From an uncultured Collinsella sp. (GTDB lineage Bacteria; Actinomycetota; Coriobacteriia; Coriobacteriales; Coriobacteriaceae): 30,787 nucleotides of DNA. The notes below the pieces were generated by a model, which saw only the letters and a program-made list of their open reading frames with translations, was not told where the DNA came from and did not search any database. Position numbers and translations under genes: made by a program. This document shows, piece after piece, positions 7,131-15,624 of this stretch. The stretch covers positions 1-30,787 of the forward strand of contig CATYZI010000027.1 in NCBI GenBank assembly GCA_958415625.1, written 5' to 3'. Every line of letters starts with the position of its first letter. The first letter of the stretch is position 1.

Positions 7131-8231
7131 TTACAGAGATAGAACATTCCTAAGCGTAGCGACCATCTTAAGAGCAGAATCCCTCATTTCCTGAACTGAT
7201 TCTCGATCAGCAATGTAAGGACTCGGGTTGGCCAGGGCACCGTCACATGCACGCATTAATGATTCCGTATCAAGTGGAATCGCTTTTTCGTAATAACCAT
7301 CCATATCCTTGCAAAATTTAATACAGTCGACCGAAAACCCGAGGCTAGATAAAAGCCTCTCAGTTTTATGCGCATAAGAAATTGCAACAACAGGAATACC
7401 ATCCCGTGCAGATAACAGCACTGAATGAAATCGCATTCCCAAGACGAGTGAATACTTCCTGAGATGAGAGACGGCGTCAAGTGTTCCTTCATAGGACAAG
7501 ACCACAACGTTGCTAAATCCCAATGATCCAGCTATCTGCTTGTTAAGGTCCTCATCGGCACCGGCAGTAAAGGAAAGAAGTTCGACCTTATCAGTTTGTT
7601 CCGCCAAATGTTTAACAAGCTTGGCACAATCAGCCTCAAAACTATCGAAACCATCTTCACCGCGATTGTATAGGTTTGCAAAAGCTACGGCCACGATACG
7701 CTGGTTCGTTTGAATGCAATCGCCATCAGACCCTAAAAACACAGCGTCTGCTGCAGAATACAAAGTATCCGTTTCGCGAATGCCACACGCATTCAGCAAA
7801 TCAGAATCCCTCGCCAAAAATGCATCAGAATGGGAGGCTATATGCCGCCAGCAATTAATCGAAAAGGAGTCCTGCAGCGAGGTGGCGCCCAAACCGAAAT
7901 ACAGCACCTTTTTTCCGAGCACCTTCCACCAACCGGTGAGAAGCAAGTAAACAAACACCTTGATGGGATTGCGATGGGGGAAAAGCCCACCCGGCCCAAT
8001 GACAAGCGCGTCATTGCTGAATGCTGACTGGAAAAGATAGCCCATGCCTCTGGAAGAATAGACGATATCAACGTTAGAATTTAAGAAGTCATCAAGATAA
8101 TCGTGCTTATCAACACCGATCTCAATTCGATTTACACCGTCAACCGCACCAATCGCATTCACGGCTTGCTGTAACAGCAAGTCATCACCGAGATTTTTGA
8201 ACCCAAACCACCCATGAAGATGCACTTTCAT
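7131..8231 (-). CDS. Polysaccharide pyruvyl-transferase family protein
   Basis: A CsaB/WcaK-type protein (polysaccharide pyruvyl transferase family) of 366 residues that would add a pyruvate ketal to a sugar of the surface polymer. Visible landmarks are WFGFKNLGDDLLLQQAV at the N-terminus, GPGGLFPHRNP in the middle, and LGMRFHSVLLSARDGIPVVAISYAHKTERLLSSLGF in the C-terminal nucleotide-sugar-binding-like half. Start 8231 is chosen because AAGTGGAAA precedes it and it leaves 1 nt to the upstream stop; a GTG at 8243 would overlap the upstream gene. It is the last gene of the operon. Its base composition is clearly poorer in GC than the heptose genes of the same operon, suggesting separate origin. 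Family membership is firm; the exact sugar acceptor is unknown. Confidence 0.85.
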   Translation of the reverse strand: MKVHLHGWFGFKNLGDDLLLQQAVNAIGAVDGVNRIEIGVDKHDYLDDFLNSNVDIVYSSRGMGYLFQSAFSNDALVIGPGGLFPHRNPIKVFVYLLLTGWWKVLGKKVLYFGLGATSLQDSFSINCWRHIASHSDAFLARDSDLLNACGIRETDTLYSAADAVFLGSDGDCIQTNQRIVAVAFANLYNRGEDGFDSFEADCAKLVKHLAEQTDKVELLSFTAGADEDLNKQIAGSLGFSNVVVLSYEGTLDAVSHLRKYSLVLGMRFHSVLLSARDGIPVVAISYAHKTERLLSSLGFSVDCIKFCKDMDGYYEKAIPLDTESLMRACDGALANPSPYIADRESVQEMRDSALKMVATLRNVLSL

Positions 8232-8232
8232 A

Positions 8233-9612
8233 CTATTTTCCACTTCTAGCCAAACGCGTCACAATCTCATTGCGATAGAACAGCACAATAAGGAATGCAC
8301 ACAGAGCTGCTGCCAAAACTGCTGCGAGTAAAAGTCGCTGGATCGATGAAAATCCCGATAGATCGACAATCAGTAGGCAGAACGCAAACGGTAGACCGAG
8401 CCTGAAAGCGTCCTTAACGCCGATCGGAAAACCACCGACAGCCTTCGAGACAAACCATAGTTTGCCGAAGGAATCGACGACGACCTGAGCCGCAATGCCA
8501 TACATCACGAACAGCGGATCACCGAACGTAACCGCCATGGTCAAGACCATTGCGACAAGAGAAGCCCATTTCGTTCCCGCTTCGATTCTCTCCTTACCGG
8601 TCATAGACAATAGGTTCCCTTGCGGTCCAAACAGGACCATCAGGAAGAATATGCAACTTGCGAACTGCATATAGGAACCGTACGATATTAACGAAGGATT
8701 ATAGATTTCCAGAATGGACTCTGGCGCACCAAGCATTACGAGGCAAATCGGAAGCACGAAACAGAGTTGCAGAATAATGATGTCCGAGTAGACGCGCTTA
8801 AGCCCGGCGTAGTCTTTCTCCCCATAAAGTTTCGCGAATTCAGGCAGGTAGACCTTTGCGGTAGGACCCGCCACGAAACTAATTATCTTTCGCGTAACCA
8901 AAACAACACTCAGCACGCCCGCCTGAAAAGCCCCGGCAAAAGCATATTGAATGATAATCGGCGCCTGGTTTACCAGTCCGTTTGCAACATCAGTCGCTTG
9001 AAAGACGGCAGTCTGGCGAGCAAGCTTCCGCTCTTTCGACTTGGCCAGTTTCCGCAACCCATCCTCAGAGCCTTTACCGCCGACAATAAAGAAAGAAACG
9101 GAGGCGACGTAGCCCAAGGCATACAGAACGGTAACAGTGGCTGTATTGAGCATGCCAGTAGCGGCAAAACCCACCACACCTAATAGGATGACTAATCGGC
9201 TAACAACATATTCGCCAGTGAGGAAGAACTTATAGTGCTTAAACGCCAGAGAAATCGAGCTGAGGTCCATCTGCAGCGCATAGCCGAACGAGGCGGCAAC
9301 GGCGACTACGGCGATTGCAGAGTAGATGAATCCAAGCGAGGCAGCCAGGACAATGACAACAGGTAGCGCATAGAGAAAGAAGTAGCGACGGCGCCACGCA
9401 CGCAGATCATAGCCATTTGCAACCCAGTATGCATTCGTCTTGACCAAGCCGGAGAAGAAGACCCAGCAGATAATCTCAGCAATAGACACATTGAAACTGT
9501 AGTGTCCAAATAAATCTACCCCACCAAATCGCGTAATTACAACTTGGCTGGCGATCTCCAGGACGGCTCCGAGGGCCTTTACAAACATGCTAAGGACAAG
9601 AGCGCCTTTCAT
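8233..9612 (-). CDS. Wzx-like polysaccharide flippase
   Basis: A multi-spanning membrane protein of 459 residues, with about twelve to fourteen hydrophobic segments spread over the whole length, of the oligosaccharide flippase (MOP superfamily) type. The N-terminus, a short basic start followed by a first helix and TRFGGVDLFGHYSF, matches the usual opening of these transporters, where a helix is followed by a G-x-x-x-F/Y-G turn. In the Wzy-dependent pathway it moves undecaprenyl-linked repeat units to the outer face of the membrane, where the polymerase encoded upstream (12462-13742) can join them. ATG 9612 lies 3 nt behind the stop of the HddC-GmhB gene. The substrate would be the unit built by this operon; that is inference from context. 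Confidence 0.85.
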   Translation of the reverse strand: MKGALVLSMFVKALGAVLEIASQVVITRFGGVDLFGHYSFNVSIAEIICWVFFSGLVKTNAYWVANGYDLRAWRRRYFFLYALPVVIVLAASLGFIYSAIAVVAVAASFGYALQMDLSSISLAFKHYKFFLTGEYVVSRLVILLGVVGFAATGMLNTATVTVLYALGYVASVSFFIVGGKGSEDGLRKLAKSKERKLARQTAVFQATDVANGLVNQAPIIIQYAFAGAFQAGVLSVVLVTRKIISFVAGPTAKVYLPEFAKLYGEKDYAGLKRVYSDIIILQLCFVLPICLVMLGAPESILEIYNPSLISYGSYMQFASCIFFLMVLFGPQGNLLSMTGKERIEAGTKWASLVAMVLTMAVTFGDPLFVMYGIAAQVVVDSFGKLWFVSKAVGGFPIGVKDAFRLGLPFAFCLLIVDLSGFSSIQRLLLAAVLAAALCAFLIVLFYRNEIVTRLARSGK

Positions 9613-9615
9613 TAG

Positions 9616-10782
9616 CTAACGGTCACCATCCTTTGCCAAAGTGAATTCAATTCCAGCTGACTTCGCCGCCAGTCGATCGGTAGGCATATCGCCGTACATC
9701 ACGCAGTCGCTAGGCTTGGCGTCAAAATCATGCATGGCAACCAGCAGCATCCCTGGTGCAGGCTTGCGACAGTCGCACGGACCCGTGTAGTCAGGGTGGT
9801 GCGGGCAGAAGTACCAAGCGTCCACGTGCACGCCGAGCCTCTCGAGCTCGTCCTCCATGTATCGGTGCAGACGGCGCATGTCGTCCTCGGTGTAGAGGCC
9901 CTTGGCGATGCCGGCCTGGTTGGTCACCACGACTACCTTATAGTCGGGGTCGTCGGAGTAGCCGCGCATGATGTCGACCGTGGTGGGGATCAGCTCCAGC
10001 TTCTCCGGCTCGTGCAGGTGACCGGTATCCACGTTAATGGTGCCGTCGCGGTCGAACATGGCGAGCTTCCAGGATTTGGCGAGAGGTGCGAGCATCGTCT
10101 GGGCGAGCTCGTAGTCCCCGGGAACGCCGATGTCGATGAAGCCGCCGTCGCACTCCACGGCACGCAGCGCCCCTTCACCGACGACGCGCTCGAAGTAGTC
10201 GCTCTCCAACGAGAACTTCTCGGGCATCCCGTCGAGGGCATCCCCGCGCAGCAGGTAAACGCCCGCGTTGATGAGACCCTCCTCGCACGGGCGCTTCTCG
10301 TGGAACGCGGTCAGGGCGCCGCCGGCGTCCACGTCGACCGTACCGTAGCGCTCGAAGCCGCGCATGCGCTTGACGGCGATGACGGCCGAGACGTTATCAG
10401 GGGCATCGGCCGCGACGGCCTTCATGGCGGCGAAGTCCACGTCGAGCCAGGTGTCCCCGTTCAGGACGAAGACCCAGTCCGACTGGCACCTGTCGAGCGC
10501 CCTCTTCACGGCGCCGCCGGTGAACAGCGGCGTGTCCTCGGGGCTATACTCGACTGCCATGCCGCGATACGCGGAACCGAAGAAATCCTCGATCTGCTCG
10601 CGACGGTACCCATCGGCCACGACCACGCGGTCGAAGCCCGCCGCGGCGAGCTGGTCCATGATGAAGCGCAGGAACGGCCTGCCGGCGACGGACGCCATGG
10701 GCTTGCAGACGTCGGGCACGACGTGGGCGAGCCTGGTGCCGAAGCCGCCGGCCAGCACGATGGCCTCGCGGTAGTGGCGCAT
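9616..10782 (-). CDS. Fused HddC-GmhB: heptose-1-P guanylyltransferase and 1,7-bisphosphate phosphatase
   Basis: One 388-residue chain with two enzymes of GDP-heptose synthesis. Residues about 1-230 are a sugar-phosphate nucleotidyltransferase: LAGGFGTRL (10-18), KPM, and FVLNGDTWLDVD with metal-binding Asp110. This fits HddC, which makes GDP-D-glycero-alpha-D-manno-heptose. Residues about 238-388 are a HAD-IIIA phosphatase: FDRDGT with nucleophile Asp244 and Asp246, VTNQAG, the zinc loop CPHHPDYTGPCDCRKPAPG (Cys326, His328, Cys336, Cys338), and GDMPTDRLAA. This fits GmhB, which removes the 7-phosphate. The order of action is phosphatase then transferase, so the fusion joins consecutive steps. 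ATG 10782 directly abuts the gmhA stop. The GMP/GDP specificity is inferred from the HddA neighbour. Confidence 0.9.
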   Translation of the reverse strand: MRHYREAIVLAGGFGTRLAHVVPDVCKPMASVAGRPFLRFIMDQLAAAGFDRVVVADGYRREQIEDFFGSAYRGMAVEYSPEDTPLFTGGAVKRALDRCQSDWVFVLNGDTWLDVDFAAMKAVAADAPDNVSAVIAVKRMRGFERYGTVDVDAGGALTAFHEKRPCEEGLINAGVYLLRGDALDGMPEKFSLESDYFERVVGEGALRAVECDGGFIDIGVPGDYELAQTMLAPLAKSWKLAMFDRDGTINVDTGHLHEPEKLELIPTTVDIMRGYSDDPDYKVVVVTNQAGIAKGLYTEDDMRRLHRYMEDELERLGVHVDAWYFCPHHPDYTGPCDCRKPAPGMLLVAMHDFDAKPSDCVMYGDMPTDRLAAKSAGIEFTLAKDGDR

Positions 10783-11439
10783 CTACTCGGCACCCCCGAA
10801 CATGTCCGCCTCCACCGCGGCGCAGAGCACGTGGTAGGTGGGCAGGTGCAGCTCCTGCACGCGGAATACCTCGTCGCGCGGCACGCGGACGCAGACGTCC
10901 GAGATGCCGGTGAGCTTGGACTCTTTGGATCCGGTCAGCGAGACCACGCGCACGCCCTTGGCGCGGGCTACCTTGGCGGCCTCCACGACGTTGGCGGAGT
11001 TGCCCGACGTCGAGATGGCGAGAAGCACGTCGCCCGGCTCGCCGTAGCCGTAGACCTGCTGGGCGAAGACGCCCACGGCCGCCTCGTCGTTGCCGAACGC
11101 GGTGGACAGAGCCGTCTGCGAGACGAGCGAGATTGCGGGCAGCGAGCCCTCGAGCCATGCGGGTGCGTCGGCACCGTTGGCCTCGCGGTATGCCTCGGAG
11201 AACGCGCCGTCGACCGGGCGCTTGAAGCGGAAGCTCTTCATGAGCTCGCCGACCGTGTGCTCGGAGTCGGCCGCGGAGCCGCCGTTGCCGCAAACGAGCA
11301 GCTTGCCGCCGGAGCGGAAGGACCCGGCGATCAGGTCGCGGGCCGCGCGGACCTCGTCCTCGCAGGCCAGCATCTCGGGGTAGTTCTCGAAGAAGGTGGA
11401 CAGGCACTCGTCGCCCGTCTGGGGGCACTTGGTATCCAT
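10783..11439 (-). CDS. gmhA: Sedoheptulose-7-phosphate isomerase, GmhA-like
   Basis: A SIS-domain isomerase converting sedoheptulose 7-phosphate to D-glycero-D-manno-heptose 7-phosphate, the first committed step of heptose synthesis. LLVCGNGGSAADSEHTVGELMKSF gives the phosphate-binding loop and the conserved histidine of the active site. LLAISTSGNSANVVEAAKVARAKGVRVVSLTG is the second SIS motif, and VQELHLPTYHVLCAAVE carries the C-terminal conserved Glu/His segment. At 218 residues it is slightly longer than E. coli GmhA, with the extra length in the middle (about residues 70-95). Its ATG overlaps the hddA stop by one base (TAATG), and its own stop abuts the next start, so the three heptose genes are tightly coupled. 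A zinc role is known for the family but not visible directly. Confidence 0.92.
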   Translation of the reverse strand: MDTKCPQTGDECLSTFFENYPEMLACEDEVRAARDLIAGSFRSGGKLLVCGNGGSAADSEHTVGELMKSFRFKRPVDGAFSEAYREANGADAPAWLEGSLPAISLVSQTALSTAFGNDEAAVGVFAQQVYGYGEPGDVLLAISTSGNSANVVEAAKVARAKGVRVVSLTGSKESKLTGISDVCVRVPRDEVFRVQELHLPTYHVLCAAVEADMFGGAE

Positions 11440-12440
11440 TAGCGGGATCCCTCCAGGTCGTAGTCCTCGGGCCCGTAATAGGCGACGGAGGTCCCGCCGT
11501 CCTCGAACTCGAACGGTATGTAGAGCAGGTCGGACATCGCGCGGCGCACGGACTCCCTCGCGTCGGGCTCCACATAGAAGACGAGGAACCCTCCCCCGCC
11601 GGCGCCCAGCAGCTTGCCGCCGAGCGCGCCGGCCTTGAGGCCGCGCTCGTACAGGGCGTCGATGGAGCCGGTGGAGACCTGGGAGCCGGTGCCGCGCTTG
11701 AGGCGCCAGGTGGCATCGAGCAGGCGCCCGAACTCGGAGAGGTCCGCCGACTTGTCGGTGAGCACGCCCTCCGCCACGTCGACCAGTGACAGCATCTCCT
11801 TGAGCTGGGCGGTCTTATCGACCACGCGGTTGGCCTTCTGCATGTCAGAGGAGAAGCGAGTGAAGCCCGTGAAGAACATCATCAGATTGGAGTTGAGCTC
11901 GCGCTTGCGAGCCGGCGAGACGACGATCGGGCGGACCGAGAAGTCGCCTTCGGCGAAGTCGATGCGGTTGAGGCCGCCGAACGCGGCGGCGATCTGGTCC
12001 TGCCAGCCGCCGGCCTCGGCGCACAGCTCCCGCTCCAGCTTTATCGCCTCCCTGGCCAGGCGGTCCCTGGAGGCGTAGGTGCCCTTCATGCAGTGGAAGG
12101 CGTTGAGCATGCCCACGGCGAAGGACGACGAGGTGCCCAGGCCCGAGCGGGCGGGCAGGTCCGCCTCGTAGGCGATGCGCATCTCGCGCATGTCGAGCAT
12201 CTGCATGGCGTTACGAACTGCGGGGTGCTCGAGCTCGGAGGGGTCGGAGACCCGCTCGATCCTGGAGTAGACGAGCTCGGTCGAGTAGTCGAAGAAGCGC
12301 GGCAGATGGCGCGCCGTGACGTAGCAGTACTTGTCGAACGTGGTCGAGATGACCGAGCCGCCGTGCTCGTTGAAGAACTCGGGCATGTCGGTGCCGCCGC
12401 CGAAGAACGACATGCGGAATGGTGTGCGAGTGATGATCAT
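11439..12440 (-). CDS. hddA: D-glycero-alpha-D-manno-heptose-7-phosphate kinase (HddA), GHMP family
   Basis: A GHMP-superfamily kinase of 333 residues expected to phosphorylate heptose 7-phosphate at C1, giving the alpha-1,7-bisphosphate. The N-terminal RTPFRMSFFGGGTDMPEFF and the ATP-binding ARSGLGTSSSFAVGMLNAF are typical of HddA and related sugar kinases, and GKLLGAGGGGFLVFYVE is the third GHMP motif near the C-terminus. The ribosome-binding site AAGGAG lies five bases before ATG 12440, stronger than for its neighbours. The gene is distinctly more GC-rich than the Wzy gene 21 nt upstream. A fucokinase-like or other sugar-kinase identity would be the alternative, but the adjoining gmhA, hddC and gmhB make HddA most likely. 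Confidence 0.88.
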   Translation of the reverse strand: MIITRTPFRMSFFGGGTDMPEFFNEHGGSVISTTFDKYCYVTARHLPRFFDYSTELVYSRIERVSDPSELEHPAVRNAMQMLDMREMRIAYEADLPARSGLGTSSSFAVGMLNAFHCMKGTYASRDRLAREAIKLERELCAEAGGWQDQIAAAFGGLNRIDFAEGDFSVRPIVVSPARKRELNSNLMMFFTGFTRFSSDMQKANRVVDKTAQLKEMLSLVDVAEGVLTDKSADLSEFGRLLDATWRLKRGTGSQVSTGSIDALYERGLKAGALGGKLLGAGGGGFLVFYVEPDARESVRRAMSDLLYIPFEFEDGGTSVAYYGPEDYDLEGSR

Positions 12441-12461
12441 AATTCTCCTTGCTTGAAACCG

Positions 12462-13742
12462 TTAAATTGCGCCAGCATTTACAAATGAGCTGTGCTCATT
12501 AATCGAAAATCCTGTTCGATATAGGGCCAAAAGAGTGCACAAAACCGCTGATTCTAAAACGCCTCCTGTAGCCGTCCACCTAAACCAAAGGACGAAGGCG
12601 TACGTCAGCATAAACACGAGAAGCAGAATTTTTATTTCCCTAGTATTTGCAAATTTGTTCAAAACACTTTTGAAAAAAGCAATGAAAGTCGTTAGATATA
12701 AGGCGCTTCCAAGTAGACCTATTGAAAGAGTCATCATGTACCAGAAATTATGGAGAGCGGTATTGTGTAAAATCACGTTAAATGCATAGGCATCAACACC
12801 AGTTCCCGCAAATGCAGATACAGCCCCCTCTTGAGTTAAATAGGTAGTTCCAAGCCCAATTCCAAATAAATCTTTAAGCAGACCTTGGCTACTGAAAATA
12901 TTAAGAAACCACTGGTTCTCATACGTCCGTCGTCCAGTGGAAGCGCCCATTCGCGAATCAGTAAAAAGACGCTCTATAATTTCAGTATTCGCTAACAAAA
13001 CGATGCACACAACTAGTCCCACACAGCAAATGAGCGCTATTTTGGCTCTCGAAGTAGGCTGCACGGCGATCGCCACTAAGGCCATGGCAAAAGCGAGAAT
13101 GATATATCCCCGCGTTCCCGAAATAAAGGCCCAGAATAAACAGTAGCCCATAGAAAATGTGCTAAACGGTAAGTGATATGACCCGTTTAACTGATACGCC
13201 ACAAAGCAAATAATGATGCAGCTTATGCACCCAGATACGCACTGGTAATTCAACATTAAGCGCCCATCGGAACTAATCCCAAGAGCGATCGCGCCAATTA
13301 ACGCTTCAGCAATCATTGCAGCGATCAATATCCGCTCAATATATTTATGTCTCTGATTGGAATCATTAACACCCTCGGGGAATAAATCACCAATGGGTAT
13401 ATTGCTAAACACAAATAGTAAAAGCAGAGGACCAAAATAATGAATAACCAATGCCGATGCCACAGGCACGATGCCATTCATAAATACCGAAATCGCCGAT
13501 GCTATTAGCAAATATGCTGCTAATAAAGTCTCCAGAGGACCAGAAAACCTTAGATATCGGATGTATGGCAGCACAGAAAATACGAAATAAACGCTCATCG
13601 TATAATCCAGCGTTAATTCGAAACACAGGACGACAAGATAAGCAGAGGCGATTAAAACCTGATATCCAATAAACCCAATCTTACGTTTTAATGCCAAAGC
13701 AATACAACATAAAACTGTTTCCATCACAATCCATGAACTCAT
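12462..13742 (-). CDS. Wzy-like polysaccharide polymerase (membrane protein)
   Basis: A 426-residue integral membrane protein with roughly ten to twelve hydrophobic helices and a larger extracytoplasmic loop around residues 260-320, the general layout of O-antigen/capsule polymerases and ligases. No strict motif exists for this family, and the call rests on topology, size and its place among flippase, glycosyltransferase and phosphoglycosyl transferase genes. It would join repeat units on the outer membrane face. ATG 13742 overlaps the stop of the GT4 gene by four bases (ATGA). Base composition is AT-richer than anything else in the operon except the GT4 gene and the pyruvyl-transferase gene, as usual for strain-specific polymerases. 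Confidence 0.75.
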   Translation of the reverse strand: MSSWIVMETVLCCIALALKRKIGFIGYQVLIASAYLVVLCFELTLDYTMSVYFVFSVLPYIRYLRFSGPLETLLAAYLLIASAISVFMNGIVPVASALVIHYFGPLLLLFVFSNIPIGDLFPEGVNDSNQRHKYIERILIAAMIAEALIGAIALGISSDGRLMLNYQCVSGCISCIIICFVAYQLNGSYHLPFSTFSMGYCLFWAFISGTRGYIILAFAMALVAIAVQPTSRAKIALICCVGLVVCIVLLANTEIIERLFTDSRMGASTGRRTYENQWFLNIFSSQGLLKDLFGIGLGTTYLTQEGAVSAFAGTGVDAYAFNVILHNTALHNFWYMMTLSIGLLGSALYLTTFIAFFKSVLNKFANTREIKILLLVFMLTYAFVLWFRWTATGGVLESAVLCTLLALYRTGFSINEHSSFVNAGAI

Positions 13743-14842
13743 TCGATGATGCTCCTGTACACATTCAGCAGACCAGAAGCCATGGACGCAGGCGAATAAT
13801 TACTACGTCCAAACTCCCATGCCGAGCGATTACTCTTCATCAGAGCTTCCTCATTGCCAAGAAGTCCGGCGACTCTATCTGCAAACTTCGCACAGTCGAA
13901 AGCCGTAACAAGGGCATTTTTATCAGGCACATACTGAGACATACCTTCAATGTCAAACGCAACAACGGAGCGGGAATGACTATATGCATCAAGCACAACG
14001 CCCGACTGAGTAACCGACGTGTAAGGCATAAGAACTAGTGAGCAGTCTTCGAAGAATCCATCCAACTCCGATTCATCAATAAATCGGTTGATGAGTTTTG
14101 CATTAGGCTGGCAATTGATCTCATTAAGTAGCGACAAATCGACATCGTCAGAAGCTTTACCTGCGATCACCACCTCAACCTGGGGGACAACGGCAGCTAA
14201 GCAACGCAGAATATCTGGATAAAGACTTACGCCCTTATACGCGTTAATTCGTCCAAATATAAGCACGCGACGCGCATTGATTTCGGGGTTCCAATCTAAC
14301 CAGGGACAAACACCTAAAGGCACCTGATTCAAAGAACATGGCACCTTAAGCTGCTCCTCAGCCTGCTTCCTCGCAATATCCGAATGCACAATCACGGCAT
14401 CGAGCATGCGCTGTACCACTTTGTGATACAGAATGACGCCCTTTTGAACTGAATCGCCACTATGCCCAACAGGATCGTGGAAGGTATGAACGATTTTTAC
14501 ATTCGGTGCGCTCTTTCGGAGCGCACGGATAAGGAAGTAATTCCAAGTGTGCTTATTAACAAAGTGCACAACATCAGGGCCCAGATCGACTATCTGCTGT
14601 GCAAGTTCCCCCGCGCTCTGCAAGGCATCCTTAATCGAGCCAACAGTGGGTTTCGGTGAATGGGGCGTATCAATGAGAAGATTCCGCTCGGTCATCGTGA
14701 AACGCAACTGAAGGTTATTCGAGCCTATAGTCCATGCTTCAATTCCGCGTGAACGGAGTTCGCTAAACGTAAGGTACATATATTTTTGAAGGGTTGGTAG
14801 CTCCGAAAAGGAAACCAGCACTACTTTTGGGTTCTCATTCAT
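13739..14842 (-). CDS. Glycosyltransferase, family 4 (GT-B fold)
   Basis: A 367-residue cytoplasmic or membrane-associated glycosyltransferase extending the lipid-linked repeat unit. The acceptor half contains DVVHFVNKHTWNYFLIRALRK and HTFHDPVGHSG. The donor-binding half has RRVLIFGRINAYKGVSLYPDILRCLAAV, the usual beginning of the GT4 nucleotide-sugar domain, and VLMPYTSVTQSGVVLDAYSHSRSVVAFDIEGM, in which the E-x7-E position of classical GT4 enzymes is weak (Gln/Val in place of the first acidic residue). ATG 14842 directly abuts the stop of the sugar transferase gene. The donor sugar cannot be read from the sequence; GDP-heptose is a candidate only because its synthesis is encoded in the same operon. 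Confidence 0.82.
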   Translation of the reverse strand: MNENPKVVLVSFSELPTLQKYMYLTFSELRSRGIEAWTIGSNNLQLRFTMTERNLLIDTPHSPKPTVGSIKDALQSAGELAQQIVDLGPDVVHFVNKHTWNYFLIRALRKSAPNVKIVHTFHDPVGHSGDSVQKGVILYHKVVQRMLDAVIVHSDIARKQAEEQLKVPCSLNQVPLGVCPWLDWNPEINARRVLIFGRINAYKGVSLYPDILRCLAAVVPQVEVVIAGKASDDVDLSLLNEINCQPNAKLINRFIDESELDGFFEDCSLVLMPYTSVTQSGVVLDAYSHSRSVVAFDIEGMSQYVPDKNALVTAFDCAKFADRVAGLLGNEEALMKSNRSAWEFGRSNYSPASMASGLLNVYRSIIE

Positions 14843-15556
14843 CTAGCGGCCCGTCCTCTTCTTGCCGAACATGGCACCAAAAGTGCCGGTAAAGCATTTC
14901 AGGTCCATGCGGAAGCAGCGATTGCGAACGTAATGAAGTTCCATCTTCTGGCGCAGACCGCTCTCAAAAGTCGCGGCGTTACGGTCAGTCGCCTGCCATA
15001 GACCCGTAATGCCGGGCTGGACAGAAAGCAGTTCAGCCTTCTCCTCGTCGGAGAAGTGCTGCTCGAGCTCATCCCTTGTAATGGGGCGTGGACCGATGAC
15101 GGAAAGATCGCCGTTCAGCACGTTCAGGAACTGCGGCATCTCGTCGATGGAGCACTTGCGAATGAACTGGCCCACCTTAGTAATGCGGGGGTCATCGTCG
15201 ACCTTACGCTCGACTTCCCACTGATGTAGCTGCTCAAGGCTCAGATACTTCTGTACATTGCCAGCGTCGGTGACCATGCTGCGAAGCTTAAGGATCCTGA
15301 TAGTCTTACCGCCCTTGCCGACGCGCTCCTGTGCGTACAACGGGTTTCCGGGCGATTCAAGGCAGATGAGTAAACAAACAACGGCGAGCGGAATAACTAG
15401 AACCACGCTCACGCAAAGACTGAACACAAAATCGAATAGCCTCTTCAAGAAACGGTAAGCCAGCGTACCACTCGGTTGTATCTTTTGAATAGCCAGTGAC
15501 TTCCCCATGGAAGCACTGCTTTCAGTCATCTCTTTAACAGTCAAGTTCAAATCCAC
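14843..15556 (-). CDS. Initiating phosphoglycosyl transferase (bacterial sugar transferase family)
   Basis: It moves a sugar-1-phosphate from a nucleotide sugar to undecaprenyl phosphate, starting the repeat unit. A single hydrophobic re-entrant or membrane segment lies at residues 41-66. The catalytic core follows: YAQERVGKGGKTIRILKLRSM, DDPRITKVGQFIRKCSIDEMPQFLNVLNGDLSVIGPRP with the Asp-Glu pair at 138-139, and QPGITGLWQATDRNAATF. It lacks the N-terminal four-helix and CoA-binding-like domains of WbaP and is of the small, PglC-like kind with a ~35-residue N-terminal extension. The GTG start at 15556 is taken because AGGGA lies nearby; in-frame ATGs at 15529 and 15508 are alternatives. A TCCCTG/CAGGGA hairpin (15558-15573) sits directly before the GTG. 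Confidence 0.88.
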   Translation of the reverse strand: MDLNLTVKEMTESSASMGKSLAIQKIQPSGTLAYRFLKRLFDFVFSLCVSVVLVIPLAVVCLLICLESPGNPLYAQERVGKGGKTIRILKLRSMVTDAGNVQKYLSLEQLHQWEVERKVDDDPRITKVGQFIRKCSIDEMPQFLNVLNGDLSVIGPRPITRDELEQHFSDEEKAELLSVQPGITGLWQATDRNAATFESGLRQKMELHYVRNRCFRMDLKCFTGTFGAMFGKKRTGR

Positions 15557-15624
15557 GTCCCTGATTCCAGGGATCCCCCAATCAATGAATTCAAAATGCG
15601 AATGAATTGCCAGCGCAACGCCCC

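Noticed and set aside
9730..11442. Plus-strand open frame of 570 codons opposite the heptose genes
   Set aside because: Shadow of GC-rich codons in hddC-gmhB and gmhA; composition dominated by His, Gly, Val, Ala, no ribosome-binding site, and the minus-strand proteins have clear motifs.
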